Assembly: GCA_902795275.1 (NCBI GenBank)
Contig: CADBKQ010000002.1
Location: forward strand, 1-64,000
DNA from: an uncultured Eubacteriales bacterium
GTDB taxonomy: Bacteria > Bacillota > Clostridia > Christensenellales > Aristaeellaceae
DNA: 64,000 nucleotides
Direction of reading: 5' to 3'
Numbering within the stretch: position 1 is the stretch's first letter; every line of letters begins with the position of its first letter. A model generated the notes under the pieces. That model was not told the DNA's origin, searched no databases, and saw only the letters and a list, made by a program, of their open reading frames with translations. The translations under genes were made by a program, and so were the position numbers. Positions 56,346 through 64,000 of the stretch are shown piece by piece.

Positions 56346-58787
56346 ATGGCGGAAAAAATAAACTACGAAACCCGGGAAGCGTTTGACAATTACCTGTTCA
56401 CGAAAGGCTATCTGGTGAACTGGGACGGGGAAGACCGGCAGGACTGCGTGCGCGCCCTCTACGCCCTGGGCAGCGTGTTTGGCATCAAGATCGTGCGCAA
56501 TCCCCAGCTAACCGTATGGAGCATGGTCAGAACCGCCCAGAATTGCATCGGCGAGAAGGTGCCGACGCCCTTCTACATCGGTTTTCCCAAGAGCGTGGCG
56601 AAGCTGACGGAGGAGGAGCAGATCATCGACCGGATGATTCATTATGCCATCACCTACGGCCTGGGGGATTTTTCCCAGCCCGGCCATTCCGTGCTGGAGG
56701 AGGAGTTTGAGCGCCTGGCGTTCCGCGAACACACGGAGCCCAAGGAATTCGAGATCGTGGAAGAAAAGGAAGCCTTCCAGCTGCTGCGCTCCTATGTAAA
56801 CGCCATGCTGACCTCCACCCGCGCCCTGAGCAAGGAAATGGAAACGATGGTGCTGGGCGTCGCCCGCCTGTTCCCCGTGTCCATTTCTGTCTGCAACTGC
56901 AAGGACACCGCCATCCGGCTGCTGTGCGAAACCCGGCATATCCGCTACGCCCGGTTCCTCCATCTGCCGGACGTGATCAAGCTGGCCGACGAACTCAATT
57001 ACCAGAGCGACCTGCAATCTCCCGCCGTCAAAAAGGCCCAGAAAAAATACAGAGAAGAGATGCAGGAATACCGCAGCAAATATCAGGTATACAAAAAGTA
57101 TCTCTCCGAACACAGAAAATACGAAGACGCCATGAAGGCCTTCGAGGCAGAGCGGAAAGCATACGAAGAAAAGGTGCGCCAGTATATCGAGGCCAAGGAA
57201 AAGCAGGACGCTTCCATCATTGGCCGGATCGCTGGCCTGTTTTCCTCCGAGAAAGACCAGCTTTCCCAGCTGCATCCGCCCGTGGCCCCCACCGCACCCG
57301 CGCCGGTTGCGGCTCCCGCCATGCCTGAGGAGCCTTTTGCGCTGACACGGAAAAACGCCAAACAGAACAAGACTGTGCGGATGCTGAACCTGCGGAACCG
57401 GGACCGGAAGCTGATCGAAGCCGTGATTGATTCTTTCTTCGAGCAGGAAAACCCCAACGTGCGGGACTGCTACGAAAAACGCCAGCTCTGGGCCGGGCTG
57501 CTGCACCATATTCATTATGTGCCGAAGAACGAAGCGGCGGCGGAATTTGTGCAGGCCATGTGCGGCAAGGGCGAAAACAAATCCGTTTATGCCGCCTTTG
57601 AAGCGGCCATGGCGGAGGGCGACATCAGGAAGGCCGTGGACGTGCTGGTTCGCGGCAAAGGCAGCGGCGCGGTGGGCCGCAACCTGAATTACCTGCTGTC
57701 CCGCTGCAAGGACGAATCGGATATTCAGGCCGTGATTTCGCATCTGGATGGCGTGAACGTGATCATGCTGATTCAGATGATCGGGCAGTACAAGCACTAC
57801 CACACCGACAAGCGCACCTTCAAATTCGTCCAGCACCACCTGCTGACCCGGCACAAGGAAACCGACGAGGAAGCGCAGGCGCGGCGTTCCGTCCTGCCCG
57901 AGTCCATCCGGGACGTGCTTGTCACCTATCTGCATACGCTGCTGAGCAAAGCCCTGGCCGCGAGAAGCATCGGCAAGGTCTATGTGGAAGACGGCATGGA
58001 AAAAATCTCCGTCCCCCTGCAGATGGCCACCGGCGATTCCGGCTTCGGCGTGCTGCCCACGGGCTCGAGGCTCCGCATCCCGGAAGGGGACAAGCTGCGC
58101 TGCTTCACCTACTGGGAGAAGGTGCACGATATCGACCTGGCCTGCTTCGGCCTGGGTGAAACGGGGCTGGAGCAGACCGAGTTTTCCTGGCGCACCGCGT
58201 GGGAAACGGACGATGACGAGATCCTCTTTTCCGGGGATGAAACCTCCGGCTATGACGGCGGTTCGGAATACTTCGACGTGAACCTGACGGATTTTCGCAA
58301 GAAGTACCCCGATGTGCGCTATCTGGTGTTTACCGACAACGTGTACACCGGCATCGACTTTGACGACGTGCTCTGCACGGCGGGCTACATGATCCGCGAA
58401 GAAAAGGACAGCGGCGAAATCTTTGAACCCAAGACCGTGAAATCCTCCTTCCGCGTCCTGGGCAAGAACACCTTCTCCATCCTGTTCGCGGTGGACTTGC
58501 AGGAGCGGGAAATGATCTGGCTGAACCTGAGCATGGACAGCGACGACGCCGTGGCGGGCGACAATGAAATCGCCATGGTGCGCGAGTACCTGGACGCCAC
58601 AGACACGATCAACTTGGCCTCTTTGTTCCGGGGCATGGCCACGGAGATCGCGGAGACGCCCGAGGACGCCGACCTGATCGTGGCCGACCATTATACCGGA
58701 GAGCTCAAAGAAGGGCAAAAGCTCATCCGCAGCCGGGATTATGAACTGATCCTTGAATACCTGAACCCGCCAGCGAAGAAAGACTGA
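56346..58787 (+). CDS. large protein with HEAT-like region and TerD-like domain
   Basis: 813 residues, cytosolic. Residues 280-345 are a charged coiled stretch (KKAQKKYREEMQEYRSKYQV) and a Pro/Ala linker follows. The middle (about 385-560) is helical and repeat-like (KSVYAAFEAAMAEGDIRKAV, GAVGRNLNYLLSRCKDESDI). The C-terminal part is TerD-like: LPTGSRLRIPEGDKLRCFTY, then DIDLACFGL, FSWRTAW, LFSGDETSGYDGGSEYFDVN, VRYLVFTDNVY. This matches a family known from streptomycetes and myxobacteria (MXAN_6230/SCO0854-like), where TerD domains bind calcium and are tied to stress and RNA repair or phage defence. ATG 56346 after GAGGAGG. Confidence 0.7.
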   Translation: MAEKINYETREAFDNYLFTKGYLVNWDGEDRQDCVRALYALGSVFGIKIVRNPQLTVWSMVRTAQNCIGEKVPTPFYIGFPKSVAKLTEEEQIIDRMIHYAITYGLGDFSQPGHSVLEEEFERLAFREHTEPKEFEIVEEKEAFQLLRSYVNAMLTSTRALSKEMETMVLGVARLFPVSISVCNCKDTAIRLLCETRHIRYARFLHLPDVIKLADELNYQSDLQSPAVKKAQKKYREEMQEYRSKYQVYKKYLSEHRKYEDAMKAFEAERKAYEEKVRQYIEAKEKQDASIIGRIAGLFSSEKDQLSQLHPPVAPTAPAPVAAPAMPEEPFALTRKNAKQNKTVRMLNLRNRDRKLIEAVIDSFFEQENPNVRDCYEKRQLWAGLLHHIHYVPKNEAAAEFVQAMCGKGENKSVYAAFEAAMAEGDIRKAVDVLVRGKGSGAVGRNLNYLLSRCKDESDIQAVISHLDGVNVIMLIQMIGQYKHYHTDKRTFKFVQHHLLTRHKETDEEAQARRSVLPESIRDVLVTYLHTLLSKALAARSIGKVYVEDGMEKISVPLQMATGDSGFGVLPTGSRLRIPEGDKLRCFTYWEKVHDIDLACFGLGETGLEQTEFSWRTAWETDDDEILFSGDETSGYDGGSEYFDVNLTDFRKKYPDVRYLVFTDNVYTGIDFDDVLCTAGYMIREEKDSGEIFEPKTVKSSFRVLGKNTFSILFAVDLQEREMIWLNLSMDSDDAVAGDNEIAMVREYLDATDTINLASLFRGMATEIAETPEDADLIVADHYTGELKEGQKLIRSRDYELILEYLNPPAKKD

Positions 58788-58924
58788 ACCGCATCTTTTA
58801 CCCCCAGAGGCCGCAGATTTGTTTCCATCGGCCTCTGAGAGACATTGCGAAGTTTGAAGAAGGATACGGCCCTCCGCCGCATGATGACGGAGGCCGATGC
58901 AAATACTGCAAATGAGGTGATTGT

Positions 58925-59878
58925 ATGCATTACTATCCCGGCGATATTACCGACGTACACGGCATCCGGGTGGGCCAGGCCCAGAGCGAACGGGGCAAAA
59001 CCGGCGTCACCGTGGTGCTGTGCCGCAAGGAAGGGGCCATCGGCGGCGTGAGCGTGCGCGGCGCGGCCCCCGGCACCCGGGAAACGGATCTGCTGCGTCC
59101 CGGCAATTTAGTTGAAAACGTCAACGCCATCGTCCTGTCCGGCGGCAGCGCCTTCGGCCTGGACGCGGCGGGCGGCGTGATGCGCTACCTGGAGCAGATG
59201 GGCTGCGGCATGGATATGGGCGCGGTTCATGTACCCATCGTACCCGCCGCGGTGCTCTTTGACCTGACGGTGGGCGACCCGTCCATCCGCCCCGACGCGG
59301 TGATGGGCCGCAGCGCCTGCATGGCTGCCGCCAAGGGCATGAGCCAGGGCAAGGTGGGCGCTGGAACCGGCGCGACGGTGGGAAAGCTGGTGCCCGGCGC
59401 GGTGCCCCAGGACAGCGGCATTGGCTCTGCCTCTATTACGCTTCCCGAGGGCGTGACGGTGGGCGCTGTGGTGGCGGTCAACGCCGTGGGAGACGTGTAC
59501 CACCCCGAAACGCAGGAAGTGCTGGGCTGCGCTCATATGCCGGACGGCACGCCGGTGCCGGCCGAAGGACTGCTGTACGGCCACGCGCCTGTTCCTCAGC
59601 AGATCCGCATCCCCGCTCCCGGCAGCAACACCACCATCGGCGTGGTGGCCGTGGACAGCAAACTGACCAAGGAGCAGGCCAACCGCCTGGCCGACGTTTC
59701 CCACGACGGCCTGGCCCGGACGATCCGCCCCGTGCATACGCAAATGGACGGCGACACGCTCTTTGCTCTCGCCACGGGCCGCACGGACGCGGAAGTGAAC
59801 TTCGTGAAACTCTGCGCCGCCGCCGCGGAAGTGACCGCCAGGGCCATCGCCAACGCCCTGCTCTATGCAAAGCCATGA
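58925..59878 (+). CDS. P1 family (DmpA-type) peptidase
   Basis: 317 residues, Ntn-hydrolase-like aminopeptidase that cleaves itself before a Ser or Thr nucleophile. It opens DITDVHGIRVGQAQSERGKT, with RGAAPGTRETDLLRP and VLSGGSAFGLDAAGGVMRYL. The processing region is PGSNTTIGVVAVD, and GKVGAGTGATVGKL matches family members. Substrates may be N-terminal or D-amino acid peptides. GAGGTGAT precedes the start. Upstream 58788-58924 holds a hairpin (CAGAGGCCG...CGGCCTCTG) without a T-run. Confidence 0.88.
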   Translation: MHYYPGDITDVHGIRVGQAQSERGKTGVTVVLCRKEGAIGGVSVRGAAPGTRETDLLRPGNLVENVNAIVLSGGSAFGLDAAGGVMRYLEQMGCGMDMGAVHVPIVPAAVLFDLTVGDPSIRPDAVMGRSACMAAAKGMSQGKVGAGTGATVGKLVPGAVPQDSGIGSASITLPEGVTVGAVVAVNAVGDVYHPETQEVLGCAHMPDGTPVPAEGLLYGHAPVPQQIRIPAPGSNTTIGVVAVDSKLTKEQANRLADVSHDGLARTIRPVHTQMDGDTLFALATGRTDAEVNFVKLCAAAAEVTARAIANALLYAKP

Positions 59879-60252
59879 TTGCGGGCATTGGCATCGACCT
59901 GTGCGAAATCGCCCGGATGGAAAAGCTCCTGGAAGACGGGCGGTTCCTCTCCCGGTATTTCAGCCCGGAGGAACAGGCGTATATTGCGGGCAAAGGCAGG
60001 AGCGCGGCCCAGACCATGGCGGGGATCTTCGCCGCCAAGGAAGCGCTGACCAAGGCCCTGGGCACAGGCATCGTGGCCGGCAGCCTTTCCGACATTTGTG
60101 TTCTCCACGATGAACAAGGCGCGCCCTATTACGACCTGCGGGGTGCTTACGCGCAAATCGCCAAAGGACGCGGTATCTCCTCCTTTTTTCTTTCGATCAC
60201 TCACGAAGCGGGCGTGGCGGCGGCAGTGTGCGTCGCGGAAAGGAACGGATAG
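59875..60252 (+). CDS. acpS: holo-[acyl-carrier-protein] synthase
   Basis: 125 residues. Attaches 4'-phosphopantetheine from CoA to acyl carrier protein. The motifs are IAGIGIDLCEIARME (Mg-binding Asp), FAAKEALTKALGTGI and SITHEAGVAAAVCVA. It overlaps the peptidase stop by four bases and precedes the NAD(P)HX repair gene, a frequent pairing. Confidence 0.95.
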   Translation: MIAGIGIDLCEIARMEKLLEDGRFLSRYFSPEEQAYIAGKGRSAAQTMAGIFAAKEALTKALGTGIVAGSLSDICVLHDEQGAPYYDLRGAYAQIAKGRGISSFFLSITHEAGVAAAVCVAERNG

Positions 60253-60378
60253 TACGTTTTCTGAGGGAACCACTCTTTGGAGCCAAAGAGCGGTTCTCCC
60301 CGTCCCCCTCCGAGAAAGCTGTATAAAAAGGTTTCTTCTTTTTTCAATATTTAACATGGATTCATAGAGGAATAATGT

Positions 60379-61965
60379 ATGATCTATAACGATTCCCACA
60401 TGATTATCTATCCAATCCTCACGCCCAACGACGCCCGCCGTACCGAGCAGAAAGCCTTTGAACTGGGCGTGCCCAGCCTGCTGTTGATGGAGCACGCGGC
60501 CCTGGCGGTGGTGGATGAACTGGAAAAAGCTTTGGGCGGAAGCTGCAAGGGGAAGCGGGTATTGTTCCTCTGCGGCACGGGCAACAACGGCGGGGACGGC
60601 CTGGCGGCTGCCCGCCTGTTCGCCATGCGAGGAGGTAAGCCCACGGTTTATTTGACCGGTGCCCCCAAAACCCCGGACGCGAAAGCCAACAGGGATTGGG
60701 CGAAAATGATGAATATTCCTTTGATCAATCTGCGGGACATGCCAGAGGCCGAACTTCCGTTTGATCATTCAGGTTTTTTTGAAGACTTCGATGGCAAGGT
60801 GGATGCGCTGCTGGGCACAGGACTGCGCGGGAAACCTGACGCATTGTCCAGCCGACTGATTGAGGCGGCTAACACCGAATACATTTTTTTATCCAAACCA
60901 ATGATTGCGGTGGATATTCCCAGTGGCATTGATGGGACTACGGGCGAATCGCTTGGTGAGTATGTGAGCGCTCATGTCACCGTCACCTTCCACGCGCCTA
61001 AACTTGGCCTGTACTTGACGAATCATCGGGAAGCTGTTGGAAAGATCGTGGTGGCGGATATTGGTCTGTCCTGGTACAGCGATGCGTTTCGCCTGAGTGA
61101 CCTCGAGATCAATTGCAAAACCCTGATGCCCGCCGCGTTAGGGTTGATGAAAGAACGGGCAATGAACGCCCACAAGGGCGACAATGGCCGCGTGCTGATC
61201 TATGCTGGAAAAATGGGCATGGCCGGGGCCGCCGCCATGTGCGCCAAGGCTGCCGTGACTGCCGGGGCGGGACTGACGACGATTGCCTGCGAGAAAGAAA
61301 TCATCCCCATCCTGCAAACGCTTGTGCCTAACGCCATGTGCATAGACATCCAGGACGCAATCAAAAACCCGCCTCCCTATGACGTGTTTGCTGTGGGCTG
61401 CGGGCTGGGGCAGAGCGAAGAAATCTGGCAGAATATATTGAAGCTGTGGGATGTGGAAAAACCCTCCGTCTGGGACGCGGATGCGCTGAACCTGCTGGCG
61501 AAGCATGAAATGAAGCTGGGAGAAAAAGCCGTCATCACGCCGCATCCTGGCGAAGCGGCAAGGCTTTTACAATGGCCGATGGAAAAAATCATGGACGACC
61601 GCCTGGCAGCGGCCCGGGCGCTTGCTGAAAAATACGGCTGCGCTGCCGTGCTGAAAAGCGATGTAACGGTCATTTGCGGGATGAACGACGGCAGGTCGAA
61701 GTATTACCTCAATGCCGTCGGTTCCCCCGCCTTAGCGAAGGGCGGCAGCGGCGACGCGCTGACGGGCATCCTGGCCGCGCTGATTCATCGGCGTCAGGGC
61801 TTGGAGGACGCTGCCTTGGCCTGCCTCTGGCACGGCATGGCGGGCGTAGTGGGCGAAGAAACATTCGGTCAGCGGGAACTGACCACCGATCAGTTGATTG
61901 CCTGCCTCCATACCGCCGAGCGCTGGGGACTGGGTGAAATCCCCGCGCCGAAGCGCTTCCGCTGA
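60379..61965 (+). CDS. nnr: bifunctional NAD(P)H-hydrate epimerase/dehydratase
   Basis: 528 residues. The N-terminal YjeF domain (epimerase; FLCGTGNNGGDGLAAARLFA, VDALLGTGLRGKP, VDIPSGIDGTTG) and the C-terminal dehydratase domain (HKGDNGRVLIYAGKMGMAGA, VITPHPGEAARL, AKGGSGDALTGILAALIHR) repair damaged NADHX and NADPHX. All parts are present. GAGG lies eight bases before ATG 60379. A hairpin without a T-run (GAACCACTCTTTGG...CCAAAGAGCGGTTC, 60264-60299) separates it from acpS. Confidence 0.95.
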   Translation: MIYNDSHMIIYPILTPNDARRTEQKAFELGVPSLLLMEHAALAVVDELEKALGGSCKGKRVLFLCGTGNNGGDGLAAARLFAMRGGKPTVYLTGAPKTPDAKANRDWAKMMNIPLINLRDMPEAELPFDHSGFFEDFDGKVDALLGTGLRGKPDALSSRLIEAANTEYIFLSKPMIAVDIPSGIDGTTGESLGEYVSAHVTVTFHAPKLGLYLTNHREAVGKIVVADIGLSWYSDAFRLSDLEINCKTLMPAALGLMKERAMNAHKGDNGRVLIYAGKMGMAGAAAMCAKAAVTAGAGLTTIACEKEIIPILQTLVPNAMCIDIQDAIKNPPPYDVFAVGCGLGQSEEIWQNILKLWDVEKPSVWDADALNLLAKHEMKLGEKAVITPHPGEAARLLQWPMEKIMDDRLAAARALAEKYGCAAVLKSDVTVICGMNDGRSKYYLNAVGSPALAKGGSGDALTGILAALIHRRQGLEDAALACLWHGMAGVVGEETFGQRELTTDQLIACLHTAERWGLGEIPAPKRFR

Positions 61966-61969
61966 ACAA

Positions 61970-62011
61970 GAAGGACAGCCGGCCGTTTCTCTGTCGGCTG
62001 TCTTTTTTTGT
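61970..62011 (+). terminator. terminator of the acpS-nnr genes
   Basis: GACAGCCGGC and GTCGGCTGTC pair, followed by TTTTTTT. Confidence 0.85.
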
Positions 62012-62114
62012 GAAAAGCACAGATGCTCCGTCCTTCCCAAAAGCAGGAGGATGACGTTCCGGCGTATTGTTGAGGGTTTTCACCGTCCCTATCCATCCGA
62101 GAGAGCGTGAGAAA

Positions 62115-62663
62115 ATGTTTCCCCTTGTTTTTCTTTTGATTCAAAACGACAGCGACCGGGCTTTCATGGAAACGCTGTTCGCCCAGTACCACCGGCTCAT
62201 GTACGCCCAGGCTCTGCGGGTGCTGCGAAGCCGCGAGGCCGCGGAGGACGCGGTGAGCGAAAGCCTGATTCAGCTGATCAAAAAAATCAGCCTGCTGCGC
62301 ACGCTGGAATGTAACAAATTGAAGGCTTACGTTGTCATCACAGTGAAGCACACCGCCATCACCCTGCTGCACCGCCGCGAACGGGAGCAGCCCGCGGACG
62401 ACATGACGTTCCAGCATGTCGCCGCCGATGAGCGCGTGGACGATATCGTGCTGGAAGCGGTGGGCGTTGAGCGCATCAAAAACGCCATTCTTGCGCTGCC
62501 GCCCCGGGAGAAAGACATGATGCTGATGCGCTATTTCCGGGACATGACGGACGAGGAAATCGCGGAAGCGACGGGTCTGAAAGCCGTGTCAGTGCGGGTG
62601 CACCTGAGCCGCGCCCGGAAGCGGCTGGCGCAAATGCTCGGCGGAAAGGGGGAAGAGATATGA
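62115..62663 (+). CDS. ECF-like RNA polymerase sigma factor
   Basis: 182 residues. Region 2 (FAQYHRLMYAQALRVLRSRE, AAEDAVSESLIQLIKKI) and region 4 (ILALPPREKDMMLMRYFRDM, TDEEIAEATGLKAVSVRVHL, SRARKRLAQML) are present, with no region 1 or 3. The start is ATG 62115; its GAGAGCGTGAG site is weak. It overlaps the next gene by four bases, which encodes a membrane protein likely to hold it inactive. Confidence 0.88.
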   Translation: MFPLVFLLIQNDSDRAFMETLFAQYHRLMYAQALRVLRSREAAEDAVSESLIQLIKKISLLRTLECNKLKAYVVITVKHTAITLLHRREREQPADDMTFQHVAADERVDDIVLEAVGVERIKNAILALPPREKDMMLMRYFRDMTDEEIAEATGLKAVSVRVHLSRARKRLAQMLGGKGEEI

Positions 62664-63538
62664 AACAGGCGGACGACCTGCTCCGGCAGGCCTGCGCGGA
62701 GATCGCGCGGGAAGAAGCAGACAGCTTCGAGCAAAGCCTGACCCGCTCCGCGAGCCGGGAAGCGGAAGAAGCATACCGCCATCATCGGCTGAAAGCGCTG
62801 GCTGTGATCAAACGGCACACGGGCACATCAGGCCATCCCCTGCTCCTCCCGCTTGCCGCCGCGCTGCTGATTGTCCTTGGCGGCGCAGTGTTTTCGATGC
62901 GCCATTCGCCAAAGGACATGACAGAGCAGACCCAGCCCCCATCTGAAATCACGGTGCAGCCTTTTTACACCGCCGAACCAACAGCCGCCCCCTCCCCCAC
63001 GCTTTCTTCTGTTGTTACAGCCAGTTCCACTCCTCCCCCCACGGAAGCGCCGATTATCGGGCAAACTCCGACCGCCATCCCCACAGAAACGCCGTTTATC
63101 TCTCCTTCTCCAGCTCCATCCACCACTTTTACACCACTTCCGACAGAAGCGCCCACTCCTGTCCCCACCGCGACGCCGGAACCGGAAAACGCTTCCCTGG
63201 TGCCCGCAGGCTGGCAGGGCGAGTACTTCCCCACCCTGCTGCCGCCGGGGTTTGAATTGGCTTCCGTCACCCGGGAAGACGATTGCTGCACCGCCGCCTA
63301 CACCCGCTACGGGCAATTGCTGACCTTCACGGAGTACGATCATACCCGCCTCATCGAAGCCCCGAAGGATGCGGATTACAAGTACATTCAGGTGAACGGC
63401 TTCGTCGTTTTGCAAGCGCGGACGGATAACGGCGTCACGCTTACCTGGGATATGGACGGCCACACTCTGTCCCTGTTCACGCCCCAGGGCGACGGCATCG
63501 ACATCGCGGAAAGCGTCGAAAAAAAATCAAAACCATGA
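62660..63538 (+). CDS. membrane-anchored putative anti-sigma factor with Pro/Thr-rich stalk
   Basis: 292 residues. A cytosolic N-terminus of about 55 residues is followed by one membrane helix (LLLPLAAALLIVLGGAVFSM), a long Pro/Thr/Ser-rich stalk (about 95-180, for example TPPPTEAPIIGQTPTAIPTE) and a C-terminal extracellular domain (YFPTLLPPGFELASVTREDD, YKYIQVNGFVVLQARTDNGV) that resembles DUF4367 sensor domains. Its overlap with the sigma factor gene supports an anti-sigma role; no named anti-sigma domain is visible. Confidence 0.75.
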   Translation: MKQADDLLRQACAEIAREEADSFEQSLTRSASREAEEAYRHHRLKALAVIKRHTGTSGHPLLLPLAAALLIVLGGAVFSMRHSPKDMTEQTQPPSEITVQPFYTAEPTAAPSPTLSSVVTASSTPPPTEAPIIGQTPTAIPTETPFISPSPAPSTTFTPLPTEAPTPVPTATPEPENASLVPAGWQGEYFPTLLPPGFELASVTREDDCCTAAYTRYGQLLTFTEYDHTRLIEAPKDADYKYIQVNGFVVLQARTDNGVTLTWDMDGHTLSLFTPQGDGIDIAESVEKKSKP

Positions 63539-63542
63539 AACA

Positions 63543-63599
63543 AAACGCTCCTTTCCATGGTCACTATGGATGAACCCCGAACCATGGAAAGGAGTGTTT
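63543..63599 (+). promoter_or_regulatory. 19-bp hairpin enclosing the next gene's ribosome binding site
   Basis: Bases 63543-63561 pair with 63581-63599 through 19 successive pairs (one G-U), with a 19-base loop. The right arm contains AAAGGAG, the only RBS for ATG 63604. It could act as a translational switch or a terminator. Confidence 0.6.
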
Positions 63600-63603
63600 C
63601 TAT

Positions 63604-64000
63604 ATGAAACGAATCGTGTGTGTTGTATTCAGTTTGCTGCTGGTAACTTCCTGCCTGCCCGCATTCGCCGGAGCGGAAGGCGCGGCTTTCCGTTCAACCC
63701 AGGAAATTCCCGATGCGGTGCTGGAACTGTTCTCTGACCGTTCCTTTGACGGCTACACCATTGGCTTGCAAGGCTATACGGAAACCGCCCGCGCAGGATA
63801 CAGCTATGCTTTCGTCCTCGCGCAGAAGGACGGCCGCAACGTGCTCTACGGTTTCCGCAGCAGCGGGCAGCAGAGCTTCCGCCATTTCCTCACCACCGAC
63901 AGCGCCGTTCCCCAGGGCCAGGGGATTTTTCGGCTGCAAAACATCGGCGGACAGGTGATCGAAACCTACCCGTCCGCGGAATCCGCCATTGCCAGCGGGC
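63604..64000 (+). CDS. secreted protein, partial (runs off the window)
   Basis: 132 codons are visible. The signal peptide is MKRIVCVVFSLLLVTSCLPA with likely cleavage after FAGAEG. The mature part opens FRSTQEIPDAVLELFSDRSF and contains YSYAFVLAQKDGRNVLYGFR. I recognise no domain. The 3' end lies outside the window. Translation may be limited by the hairpin at its RBS, and the sigma/anti-sigma pair upstream may control it. Confidence 0.7.
   Translation, partial: MKRIVCVVFSLLLVTSCLPAFAGAEGAAFRSTQEIPDAVLELFSDRSFDGYTIGLQGYTETARAGYSYAFVLAQKDGRNVLYGFRSSGQQSFRHFLTTDSAVPQGQGIFRLQNIGGQVIETYPSAESAIASG

Noticed and set aside
56508..58718. 736-codon open frame opposite the TerD-like gene
   Set aside because: Shadow frame rich in His, Gly and Val, no domain, while the plus-strand frame has clear motifs and an RBS.

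Overview
The window looks like chromosome of a fairly GC-rich, uncultured anaerobic member of the Clostridia (Bacillota). The basis is the set of Gram-positive hallmarks: AGGAGG ribosome binding sites, a T-box leader before alaS, the ctsR-mcsA-mcsB-clpC operon, whiA, a RelQ-type alarmone synthetase, OhrR, a YtrA-type GntR regulator with its ABC transporter, and a SpoVK-like ATPase. No rRNA operon, prophage, intact transposase or CRISPR array was seen. The exact lineage cannot be fixed by eye; a gut Christensenellales-like organism would fit.

Region 1 (about 0-21 kb) is accessory in character. It holds a PreA-like dehydrogenase, a phosphotransacetylase that carries a Sec signal peptide, and a two-gene operon made of a membrane-anchored carboxylesterase that has lost its catalytic triad and a TM1812/Csx1-like CARF-HEPN protein with no CRISPR locus nearby. 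Next come RelQ, an esterase remnant, and a two-component pair in which an XRE helix-turn-helix is fused to a receiver domain, followed by a LytS-like kinase. A near-identical 22-base element abuts the -35 box of at least four promoters here, suggesting one local regulon. Further on are a decayed double-glycine peptide precursor, an HdeD-like gene between 30-base inverted repeats, three probable lineage-specific genes (one a HAD plus histidine-phosphatase fusion) and small stress or housekeeping genes.

Region 2 (21-35 kb) is conserved: CDF metal exporter, OhrR-glutathione peroxidase, tRNA-Trp, LysA, T-box-alaS, the CtsR/McsA/McsB/ClpC protein quality control operon, CotH, DegV and ribosomal protein L28.

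Region 3 (35-52 kb) has the YtrA-type regulator/ABC operon, a SpoVK-like AAA ATPase followed by ThrH and an amino-acid kinase, a free-standing FakA-like domain, tRNA-Leu, a MATE exporter, a fusion of a Crh-like HPr domain to an aminoglycoside-type nucleotidyltransferase, murB-whiA, manA, and a tightly overlapping six-gene operon (membrane protein, RsuA, RsmC-like, PatB-like, PepV, DUF1667). A family of hairpin-rich, GGGATTAGGGAATA-type repeats sits exactly at the 3' ends of genes in this region.

Region 4 (52-64 kb) has a SUV3-like RNA helicase, trpS, then three tandem small RNA units (each with its own promoter, a common 5' block and a terminator) directly ahead of a large HEAT-like plus TerD-like protein. 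This RNA-protein locus is the strongest candidate for an undescribed system. It is followed by a P1 peptidase, acpS, NAD(P)HX repair enzyme, a sigma factor with a membrane-anchored partner, and the start of a secreted protein whose ribosome binding site lies inside a 19-bp hairpin.
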